Positions 18,301-33,000 of a DNA stretch of 64,000 nucleotides are shown in pieces (the stretch's first letter is position 1; every line of letters starts with the position of its first letter). The notes beneath the pieces were generated by a model. The model was not told where the DNA came from and ran no database searches. It saw only the letters and a list, made by a program, of their open reading frames with translations. Location of the stretch: the NCBI RefSeq assembly GCF_963678635.1, contig NC_087064.1, positions 15,739,802 through 15,803,801 of the forward strand, in the 5' to 3' direction. Source of the DNA: Symsagittifera roscoffensis. Lineage: Eukaryota; Xenacoelomorpha; Acoela; Convolutidae. A program made the position numbers and the translations under genes.

Positions 18301-19337
18301 TCGGACACTGATTCGTTCCTGTATGAAATCCGCAGCAAAGATCTCTACAAGGAAATTGAGAAAAACCATGAACTGCGAAATCATTTTGACTTTTCAAATC
18401 TACCAGTCACCCACCCCCTCTACACCAACGAGAATTTACGCGTTACCCTGAAATTCAAGGACGAGTTTGCTGGGGAGATCATACAGGAGTACGTCGGACT
18501 AAAACCCAAACTGTACAGCATTATTTCTTCGAGTAAGTTTCTTTTTCTTTTCTTTTACCATTTTGCAATTACCATTTTAGAAAAGGGCAACAAAAACAAA
18601 TCATAAGATTATGTAGTGAGGGTTGGGGGGGGGGAATGGAGGTATTTATGTGGAAAAGAGAAAAAACTGTTAAAAATTTGAAGTAAATTGATTGTATTTT
18701 TGTTTCAGACATGGACAAAAAAAGCGCGAAAGGTATTTCTAAATTTTCAAAAATGGAGCTAACCCATAATAAGTTTAAACAAACATTGACTTACTGTTCG
18801 CTGGTCCGGTCAGAAAATGTGAGGATAAATTCTTGCAATCACAATTTACAAACCATAATAACGAATAAAATTTCCCTGAGCGCATTTGACAATAAGCGCT
18901 ATATACATGCAGACAGAGTAACTACTAGTCCTTTCGGACATAAACGTTTGCGTGAGGATATGTTCATAAGAGAAATTGGGCGCACCATGGATTGGGGCGA
19001 ATACGACGTAGACGACGACGCCGTGGTCCCAACTCCCACCGATAACGGAAGTGGGGAGGATTTGGCTGAAGCTATAGAAGCGCAGGGTGGGTATTATGTG
19101 GATATTTTTACTCTACCAGATATGGGGTTCAACCAACCCACATACACTGATCAAGAGCTAGAACAGGATTTGGTAGATTTCGACCAGCTAAGTGGGCAAA
19201 GTGAGTCAGAACCAGCAGCGTACAACTGCCCCTATTTGGACATTGAAGCTCGAGAAGAAAACGAGCGGGAAGAAATTAGACCACCTAAACGGCGGTGCTT
19301 AAATCGACGTGCTTTTATATTAGACGATTCTGACTAA
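15336..19337 (+). CDS. Protein-primed-type family-B DNA polymerase, three exons
   Basis: Exons 15336-15799, 15957-18532 and 18709-19337 join in phase (1222 codons). Introns of 157 and 176 bp have GT...AG ends. Order: an N-terminal region with PIRGSSYLPLP; a small Cys cluster (CRNCFHRC); Exo I YFDLES; an inserted HNH/endonuclease-VII-like module (CWICEE, DHNHFDG, AHNKCN); Exo II FVDSCKF; polymerase motif A DANNLYGG (17521), motif B KQIINSAFGK (about 18010) and motif C YSDTDS (about 18297). Exon 3 supplies the conserved end (KKSAKGISK, SAFDNKRYI) and then about 125 acidic residues, an extension. It replicates the element. An AATAAA lies at 19393. Confidence 0.92.
15800..15956 (+). other. PolB intron 1
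   Basis: Donor GTTAGTTG after ...TTCAG and acceptor TTTTTCTCTAG. Removing it keeps the reading frame (phase 2) and avoids the stop at 15837-15839. Confidence 0.85.
18533..18708 (+). other. PolB intron 2
   Basis: Donor GTAAGTTT and acceptor TTTTTGTTTCAG. Joining restores the conserved C-terminal block of Polinton polymerases in phase 1. The G-rich run at 18627-18637 lies inside it. Confidence 0.85.
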
Positions 19338-19593
19338 GTAACTTCTGATTATAAATGTAAATGATTCGCTTTATAGTACTTTTCATTCAGGAAATAAAGC
19401 TTTTCAAAATTGTTCTTTTGACCGAAAAGTGAAATAATCAACAACTCTAATCGTGAGGGGGAGGGGGGTATACAAAACAACAATATAAACTTACCAATAT
19501 CACAGCATTTTATTTAATTCCACACGTGGCGATAAAGATTACAAAATAATCCACAATATAACGCGCGCAGTAAAGTTTGATCTGTCAAAGTCA
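19338..19593. other. Right subterminal Polinton DNA with poly(A) signal
   Basis: AATAAA at 19393-19398 is the probable polyadenylation signal for PolB. The rest is non-coding up to the right terminal repeat. Confidence 0.5.
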
Positions 19594-19807
19594 AAGGGAA
19601 AACATGCACCAACCAAAACCTAATTCCTTTCCCGTTTCCATAAAGTGGCTGGAAAATTACCAATTTTAACACCCCTTAAAACATGCGTGCCCGAAAAAGT
19701 AGGGGCTTTAACCCCTTTGGGGGTTAAAAGTGGTAAGTACAACGGCACATCGAAAAAAAGGGGGGGTTAAAAGTGGTCATTTTCCTAGTCACTTTTACTA
19801 TACTACT
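19594..19807 (-). repeat. Polinton right terminal inverted repeat
   Basis: Reverse complement of 1750-1963 with about four substitutions. It ends ...ACTATACTACT and is followed by the target duplication. It carries the same nested hairpin as the left repeat. Confidence 0.95.
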
Positions 19808-19813
19808 GTCTTA
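19808..19813. repeat. Polinton target-site duplication, right
   Basis: GTCTTA, identical to 1744-1749. Confidence 0.9.
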
Positions 19814-20205
19814 ATTGGTTCTTTGACTATCTAAAAGCCAAGCTTGCTAGTATTGTCGCGACGCCCTGAATGTTCCGGATAACGTCTGTGGGTTAGTATA
19901 AGACTTATAAATTTTGACTAAAGGGCAAAGGAGAGCTTCGCATCACTTGCGATACAAAGCAAGGAAAGCTTTGCAAGCTAACAAATAGAGACGGAAACTA
20001 TTAAGTCTAAAAAAATGTTGAAAAGTTTTTTTTTAAAATCAACTCCACACAGAAAAAAAGCCGGTAAAACAAATGTCAGCATCAAATACGCTTTAATTAT
20101 TTATCCAGCGGCCACTAAAAAAAATTAAGTGGGTGAACGACTATTGAACCTGAAAAAGAAGAAACTATAAAAAAAAGTTTTCATCATTAAAAAATCGCTA
20201 ATTAT
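19814..20205. other. Host flank right of the Polinton
   Basis: No gene seen. The stretch near 19923-20150 (GAGCTTCGCATCACTTGCGA, later CAGCGGCCACTA) resembles 22545-22700 (GAGCTTCGTCTCACTTGCAA, GAGCGGCCACAA). Both may be diverged copies of one dispersed repeat. Confidence 0.4.
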
Positions 20206-20364
20206 TTGTATACCATCTGAATATTATTATTGTCCGGAGTTCAAAAAGCAATACGATATTTCAACTAGGATAATTTTTGTAAAAATATGGGCTTAAGCAT
20301 TGCTTTTGCAAGTTTGGGATAATTAATGAGCAATAACTGGCAACTGAGCTTTATTTTTAGCAGA
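20206..20364 (+). repeat. Host segment duplicated across the Polinton, right copy
   Basis: Matches 1340-1500 in the same orientation. It carries extra small deletions, including one near 20290 that breaks the frame open in the left copy. The match ends just before the assembly gap. Confidence 0.75.
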
Positions 20365-20378
20365 TGAGTTAATGAGTT

Positions 20379-20578
20379 NNNNNNNNNNNNNNNNNNNNNN
20401 NNNNNNNNNNNNNNNNNNNNNNNNNNNNNNNNNNNNNNNNNNNNNNNNNNNNNNNNNNNNNNNNNNNNNNNNNNNNNNNNNNNNNNNNNNNNNNNNNNNN
20501 NNNNNNNNNNNNNNNNNNNNNNNNNNNNNNNNNNNNNNNNNNNNNNNNNNNNNNNNNNNNNNNNNNNNNNNNNNNNNN
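20379..20578. other. Assembly gap, 200 N
   Basis: Exactly 200 unknown bases, probably a fixed-size placeholder. Open frames across it are artefacts. Confidence 0.99.
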
Positions 20579-26055
<5,477 letters not shown>

Positions 26056-27468
26056 CTAGTTTTCTTTGTCCGAATGAGGCTGTGAGATATTGTTCTCAAA
26101 CTGTCCCATCATGTTGCCTGGGCACTTATAGTTGGCTACAATAATAGTTATTTCTCCGTTCTTCGCATACCCAAAGCCCGCATACTTGGTGCTTTTCCAG
26201 ATTACTTGTGCAAAATGTCCAGTTCCGGGTTGGAACTCGAGCTTCGAAAAATCATAATCTTTCACTTCTTTGTACCAGTGGTAGACAACTTCATCGGCAG
26301 TCGGATTCAGTTTCAAGGCCTTGGCTACATTCTCTCCGTACCGTGGGTTATCGCTGTGTTTGAATTCATTATCCCTGATTAATTTTTCGGCCCATTCCTG
26401 GGCATGCACAGCGCATGAATTTGACCATTTTAGATCTGGAACTCCATGCTTGGCGCGATAGTTATTGTGTACTTCCAAGAGATCGAGCTTGAAAGGATCG
26501 GCAAGCTTCGGATCCGGTTTTCCTCCTTCTTCTTCTTCGTCTGAATTTTCCGCGTCGTCGTAAAATCCTTGCCGGTACTTCTCTGGATCAAGGCCTTTCT
26601 GTTTCAGTCCGCAGTCGAGACACATTATGTCGATACTCTGGTTCTCTTTTCCTTCAGCTAGAAAGTACTTCTCCACCAACGACAGCTGGCAAAACTTGCA
26701 AGCCATGCACACCTCATGCCATTTTCTCCCTTCAAACTCCATGTGCTTGTCGCCATCCAGACTAGTGATTGCTCGATTGCATGAAGCACATTTTTCCGCG
26801 TAAAATTTACCATAACAGTCAGTGCAAACTTCTTTGGAATCAATAGGGGCGAACTGTTTATCCCTTAGAGAAACTTGACAATCAGCGCACTTGAAACAGT
26901 CGGCGTGGAAAGGCTGATCCTCATGAAGCACTCCGTCATTAATAATTGCGTCGTGACATTTGGTGCATTTATACGCAAACTGCTCTTTAAAGCAATCCAA
27001 ACAGTAGTTGTTACCATCAGACTTTGGATGGAAAGGATCGGAAGACAAAGTTTTCTTGCACGAAAAGCAGAACATACAGTCTGAATGATAGACATTGTCT
27101 CTCCACGATAGTTTCTTGGATCCAATTCGAATCACTTCATTGCACTTATTGCATGACGGTGAAAAGTTATCATCGAAACACATCGTGCAGTAAATTGATT
27201 TTTCCTTGAGAGCAAATCTATCTGCGGACAAAGCAGTCTCGCATTTAGTGCATACAAAGCAAGACTCGTGCCAATATCGATCTTCGTTGCAGTAGCTCTT
27301 GTATTTAGGGTGTATTTTCTGTTCGCAACCAAAGCAGCTATTTGCTAAGAACTCGTTATAGCAGTTAACACAATAGCAACCTTCGTCTCTTCGGACATAT
27401 CGATGACCATTTAGATCATGTTCACACTTCACACATGAAAACACCGTTTCCTCATTTTCACCTGTCAT
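26056..27468 (-). CDS. Four-and-a-half-LIM protein fused to a GAPR-1-like CAP domain
   Basis: 470 residues in one exon. A half LIM (residues about 10-40) and four full LIM domains with regular C-x2-C zinc ligands fill residues about 1-295, the architecture of FHL proteins. After an acidic linker (DDAENSDEEEEGG) a CAP/SCP domain of GAPR-1 type follows: HNNYRAKHG, GENVA, GHFAQVIW and a C-terminal NYKCPGNMMGQF. His and Glu of the CAP cavity are present. There is no signal peptide, so it is probably cytoplasmic or membrane-associated like GAPR-1. I start at the second ATG (27468) because TTTTGCAG, a splice acceptor, lies just upstream of AGGAAAATG. A 5' UTR intron or spliced-leader site is likely. 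The frame is intact. The fusion is unusual. Confidence 0.88.
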   Translation of the reverse strand: MTGENEETVFSCVKCEHDLNGHRYVRRDEGCYCVNCYNEFLANSCFGCEQKIHPKYKSYCNEDRYWHESCFVCTKCETALSADRFALKEKSIYCTMCFDDNFSPSCNKCNEVIRIGSKKLSWRDNVYHSDCMFCFSCKKTLSSDPFHPKSDGNNYCLDCFKEQFAYKCTKCHDAIINDGVLHEDQPFHADCFKCADCQVSLRDKQFAPIDSKEVCTDCYGKFYAEKCASCNRAITSLDGDKHMEFEGRKWHEVCMACKFCQLSLVEKYFLAEGKENQSIDIMCLDCGLKQKGLDPEKYRQGFYDDAENSDEEEEGGKPDPKLADPFKLDLLEVHNNYRAKHGVPDLKWSNSCAVHAQEWAEKLIRDNEFKHSDNPRYGENVAKALKLNPTADEVVYHWYKEVKDYDFSKLEFQPGTGHFAQVIWKSTKYAGFGYAKNGEITIIVANYKCPGNMMGQFENNISQPHSDKEN

Positions 27469-28733
27469 TTTCCTCTGCAAAACGATAGTTTAAAATTATC
27501 AAGACAACAAAGTTACCCACCACAATTGTCTAATTTATATCATACAGTAAGAAAAATCAACATAAATTTTAGAAACAGCAAAAATAACCAGTTATTGATC
27601 AAACAGCTCGGAATTTTGCGGTCGTTCATTGAATGACAAAAAAAATCTTTGTTTCGAGCCATTCCCGAGCCTCAAAATAATGGATGTCAGCAAATTGTTG
27701 ATCGAGGCTTCGCTGAGTTCATCGTAGACAAGTAAAATTTGTTCTTGGCAGCTTTCATGATACCTGCGATGTAACAGGTTGCTGAACCTGATTGCGCGAT
27801 AACTACAGAAAACAATCAACTGGATGAGAGGTAACAGCTGCAACTAGCTCATGCAAACGGATTTGACTATCAATACAACCATGTCGCGACCAAATTTATT
27901 TGTCTTGTGACCAACTGCCAGCGTCTGAACACCTTTGCGGAAAAAACCAATGAATGATGCTGACCCAAAACTTACATTGAATGAACAATTTACTTCAAAC
28001 TGAACCGCTCCGGTTTAACACATACCCTTGTTTCATTTGGACACTATCACGGGTTATTTTTTCAATAAATGTGTCTTAATTTCAATTCATGACCGAGATT
28101 TGACAATTATAATCAAATATAACCAATCTATTTTTTTAATTTACAAATGTAATTTACAATAATTCACATACATTTCACAGCTATCACTAATCCGCTTCAA
28201 TTGGCAAACGCGTAACTATTTGAGTAAATAATAAACTTCTGAGAGCGCGTCGCTATCTCCCAATTGTAACATTCGCCCGGAAGATACATATCGACGGATA
28301 ACAAAACTAAGTCTTAAGACGACTGGCCAGCGTCTAAACAGAGCTTTGCATGTTTTTCACCGTCTCTACCAAGCCAGTACTTTTCGGTGGTCTTTCTTAC
28401 ATCGGGTCGACAAAAACGTTACTGTTCTCCGGCTTCGACCAGAACGCTCAAATTAACTGAATTACATGCAAAAATAGTGAGCTCATGGCTGGGTCTCAGT
28501 ATCCCCAGACCACGAGGTCACTCCTAAAAACAGGGCTACTACTTATTATATTACTATTGTTTTTGTTCAGTAGATAAAAATCATCATCTCCATCGAAGAT
28601 GGATCAACCCTTTCCCCCAACCCCTAGCACCTCATCCTTGTCAAAACTAATCAAAATATCAGTTAAATTCAAGTCAGGACATGACAGGATGCTAAAAGTT
28701 TATGTGAGTTAATAAAAGTTTCCGTCCCGAGAC

Positions 28734-28798
28734 CCTTCCGGATTCTTGAATCCGCCGAATCAAGCTCCTTACTCTTGATCTCTTGCTAATCCGGAAGG
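28734..28798. repeat. 65-bp inverted repeat with internal hairpins
   Basis: CCTTCCGGATT at 28734-28744 pairs perfectly with AATCCGGAAGG at 28788-28798. Between and across them lie CGGATTC-TT-GAATCCG and ATCAAG...CTTGAT, which can form alternative stems. Not a tRNA: no T-loop consensus. Confidence 0.6.
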
Positions 28799-28833
28799 CT
28801 GGTTCTCACCCTTCACCGTTGTTGGCAACGGCC

Positions 28834-28865
28834 TTGCAACTATTGTAGCAGCACAATAGTTGCAA
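28834..28865. repeat. Perfect 13-bp stem hairpin
   Basis: TTGCAACTATTGT and its exact reverse complement are separated by six bases (AGCAGC). It lies 35 bp from the previous inverted repeat. Both could be parts of one MITE-like element or a structured RNA. Confidence 0.6.
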
Positions 28866-30003
28866 CTCGGAACGCTCTCTGCTATTCTGTAGTTCGTTGT
28901 CGTTCTCCAATCTCGATTTTCGTACTGTTCGCAATCGCAGATAAAAGTTGTTCTCTTTTTCACTCGCTTTCTGTTAAAAATGGCCGTTTCAGCATTTCTC
29001 AGAAATGTGACGTCATCATTCGAATTTTTGAAAATTTAAAATACTAGAATATTCTAGCCCTCACCGTTTGGCTAAACGTTCCAATAACGTCGTTAATCCT
29101 TCGAAATCATCAACTCGGAAGGCTTACTGCTCAAAATTCGAATCCTGCATAAATTGCATTTTGGCCATTCTGGTCGAATGTCACATACTCCCCGGACAGT
29201 CCGGTCAATGTCCTCATTGAATCGCGCAATGTTCTAAATGGTTACAGTGTCATCGAACAGAATTTACAAAATGCACGAAATTACTTTTATCTACGTCACA
29301 TCGACTCACTGCAGAATATAAATGGCATCATACTACATCACGGTAGCCTTCAAATTCTTTCATTAATCTGCACACTGAGGATATGACTTAAGATAAAACA
29401 TATTTTCTGACTTCCAGTGTCAATGTCCCGATTGAAACTTTTTCTCCTAGATTTAAAAGGTGTTGGCTTGCAGGACAGTCCTGCCAACCAACAAGCTAAA
29501 ATTATCCTACTATGCTCCTTCCCTTCGGAAATCTTGCTTGTTTATTGTCCTGAATATTAAAACCAAGAGACCTTGTGGTTAGAAAGAACAATGCAACAAC
29601 CTCCCTCCTCAAGAAGTTACTCAAGTTTTTCATGTCACCACAAAGTGATCAGTCTTCCTAAGTGATTAAAAACAATCATGCAGGCTGGAATATTTAAATA
29701 TACTCTTCCCTCAAGCCTTTCTAAATAAATAACAAGTGAGTGTCTCTAAAGCCACTTCAACTAAAACCAAAATGCAAATTTATAAATGCAACAATTTCAA
29801 AACTCAACTAAATGTTTCAGTTTTCAATTACAACTGGTTGCTTGGTTTCTCACTTGAGTTTTTCACACACATAAAACAATTCTGAGTTTTAACTTTTCTT
29901 CATCATCCCTTTGTTCTCTTCTTTTTTCGTCGTTTAGATGTTCTAAAACTTCTAAATTCTTCTAATTTTCTTTCTTGCCGCCTCTTGTTTTCTCGACCAT
30001 TCG

Positions 30004-33000
30004 TCAATGCTCCATTTCCTCCTCCTGTGACTCTGACTCCGCACTCTCGGTTTCCGTGTCTTGTAGCACGTCATTGACTATCCTGACGCTGTTGGAAGCC
30101 GTCCTCCAACACTTCTGCTCTTCCACCCTCTGTTTACAGCAAGGTAGGGGATCCACGTTTGATTCTCTGTTTCTACAGAAGCTGTTGTGGAGACACAACG
30201 TCACGTTTCTCTCCAAATCTTCTTTCAGCATCTCTGCCTTCTCATTTCCACTACGCTCGCTCGTCCTGGAAATTCTTTTCACAGCGGTGGTCACTGCATT
30301 CCGATGGGTCACGAAAGCTCGCTTGAAAGCTCCTGCCCCAATGTCCAGCTGATATTCACTGTACACTCTGCCATGTTTCGACATATGCTTTTTCGCATAC
30401 TCGTACAACCATGCAGTCATGTTAGCTCTGAACCATGGCATCAATCGTTTTCTTGCCCATATCTTCTTCACTTCCATCGGAATGTTTAGAACTTTGCACA
30501 TTGTCTCAAAAAGATCTAAATCTTTTAGACAATCTAATTTCTGCAATTGTTCTCTCGTCGGTGCCTCCTGTCTATTATTTTCTCTCACATGAGCTTCCAG
30601 CCATCGTATCGCCATCATAACTCCCACAATCACTATTGTTATGGGCTGTGATGAATCTGGTAAACCCATGGAGAGCAGCTCTCCAGAGTCCCAGATCAAC
30701 ACCAAATTACTACGCTTGGGATACCACCAGGTCTGCAGCAAGCAGTGGCAAGGAAACTCGTCATGTGTCAACATGATGCTCCTCCAATTGCGCTTTCCTG
30801 AAGCTTCCAGCAATGGTTCCACTTCCATCATCACTCGGTGGATTTCATCATTCTCATCTACTGCATTGTAATCTGTGACAGTTGATCCTCTCTGTTTCTG
30901 TTTTTCAAAGTCACTGAAGTTCCCGCTCACATATCCCATGAACTTCTTTCCTAGTATTGACTCCAACTCCTCTTTGGTTCTCTCTGGAACTGCTGAGAAC
31001 ATCTTACATAGTAACTCGTAAGACTTTTCAGACATTCTCGCCAATCTCACGCACTTTGGCACTGAGAAAGCTTGATCCACGATCGTTCTTGTACTCTTCA
31101 CGTCCACAGCCACGAAATGTACAGGGTATCTGCTCTTGCACATTGGAGCCAACGTTGAACCCACCAAATATCGTGCTCCTGATGGTCTACAATAAGTTTC
31201 GCTGTATCTGATGTTCATCTCTGTTTCGATTGCTTCCCTGCATTTTCCTATATACTTCTGCTCAGTCTGCAGAACTCCTGGGAATACTTCTACGCTGATG
31301 GCTGTGACCATCTCATGTTTCTGTTCTAGATTCAATAGTGACTCTAAAGAACCAAACATGCTGTAGAATCCTAGTGCTGTCACTAGATTCACATCGGTTC
31401 CTCCATGGCAATCTGCTATCAGTTCCGTTTCCGTTCTTGCTTTCATCACTACATTTCCAAACAATACTGTCAACTGCTTGAGTTGTTTTTCCAGGGTTTT
31501 CACACAGTCTAGACTTCCACAAACGTGACCCTCTAGTCCACAGACTTCCGCCAGACAGCTACCAGGTTTGACCCAGTCTTCTGGTCCCCAGCCAGGCAAC
31601 TCCACTCTATCTTCTCCGTTGCTCTTAGAGGCTGTTATCATCACATTATATATGATGTTGAGGTCACGCAGGTTACAGTCCGCATTCAGTTCCCTCTGTA
31701 TGTCTTGTGTCGCCCGTAATATTGAGTCAGCGTTGGGACTAGGACACCATGATGGCTTCATCAATTCCCACACTGCCATCAAGCTCGTTCTCAGTAATTC
31801 ATCTGAGAATCCCAACCCAAATTCCATTCTCTTGTCGGATTTTGGTACTGAAGGTGCAGTCACCCCTTCTTCCAAGACCAATCCCAATTTGGCCTGTGGA
31901 TTGTTAACGCTCTTAGTCGTTACAATTCTGGACGTCCAGAACCTTAGTAACACCGCCTGCTCATAATCAAAGAAGCAATCACGTATGTCCTCACTCAGGA
32001 AAGGATTGTACGCTATCCCTATGATCCCGGATACATAGCCATATGACTTCTTCTTGATCGGTCCACAGTATTCACTGGATTTCGGCAATGCTCCCATAGA
32101 TTCTTTAGTGAGCCTCAACTCCTTGTTTGAGAATCTCCTGATCTCGTCTATCTTTTTCATGGGTTCCAATTCTTCAGGTTCTTTCATGTTCACCCTCATC
32201 GGTTTACTTTGCTGCATATCCAGCATTGCTAGTAAGAACATGGCTTTCGTTCGCTCATCGCCTTCCTTCAACATTTTAACACAAGTGCTTAATGCAGGTA
32301 CTGAGATCTGCTCTATCAGGAATCGAATGAAACAGAGAGCGTCTCTCCGCTTTGCACACGCTACTGCTGCTCCCTCCTGGACTATCAGATCCCTCAGATT
32401 CGTCATAAGGAAAACTTTTTCCTCCTTTGATCTCTTCCTTTCTTCCGAATCATATTCTTCGCGAGTCAGTCCCATCATGCACCAGGCGAGCCTGAGTTGT
32501 AATTCTGTCCTTACGTAAGGTACTGCCACGATAGCATGTATTCTTGGCGTAGTCCTCATTTCTTCTTCGAAATACCTCAATACTACTGCTTTCCATGGAA
32601 GGCTCACTAACTGCTCGATCGTCTCCGCCTCTACGTCAGACGACGCCAAAGTTCCATACGCCTTCTGCTTGAGGGTGGTGCCTTGCAACATCGTTTCCAG
32701 ATAACCCTCCATGGCTTTTTCGTCTTCCAGGGCCATTACATACCCTCTAGCCGAGTTCCGGTATTCCAACATCTCCATGTATCCACCGGTGGGTTCATCT
32801 ATCAACACTGTCTCCGACACTGTTAGTCGGTTGTATTCCACTGGTGTCAGTTGTCCTGCAACACTTCCTTTTCCATGATTCATGGGAGATGGTTTGAAGT
32901 CCCTCATTTTGCTCTCTCCACATTGACTGAGTATTTCCATTTCTAAAGTTGCTCCAGTCAGAGTGCGGTCACTCCTTTTGGATTTATAACCGGTTGACTT

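Larger units (their letters stand above)
1750..19807 (+). mobile_element. Complete Maverick/Polinton DNA transposon (virus-like)
   Basis: The element is 18,058 bp and is bounded by 214-bp terminal inverted repeats that start AG and end CT, with the 6-bp duplication GTCTTA on each side. It encodes the diagnostic gene set: FtsK/HerA-type packaging ATPase, RVE integrase, double-jelly-roll-type major capsid protein, minor capsid protein (broken), adenain-like cysteine protease and family-B DNA polymerase with an inserted HNH/endonuclease-VII-like module. Genes read mostly plus, in tightly packed blocks with overlaps. One block at about 11063-12139 reads minus. The terminal repeats differ by only about four substitutions, so insertion is probably fairly recent. 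Three coding breaks (near 12085, at 8275-8630 and at 15330) suggest that this copy cannot act alone, unless they are assembly errors. Confidence 0.97.
27469..30003. other. Non-coding interval with several strong inverted repeats
   Basis: Holds the 5' UTR/intron of the LIM-CAP gene near its left end and the 3' region of the giant ORF at its right end (minus-strand AATAAA near 29541-29546). Strong hairpins at 28734-28798 and 28834-28865. Two odd-length palindromes share GGACAGTCC (about 29194 and 29474). No gene supported. Confidence 0.4.

Noticed and set aside
28734-28798. tRNA-like cloverleaf
   Set aside because: Length and stems are suggestive, but there is no A box, B box or T-loop consensus.
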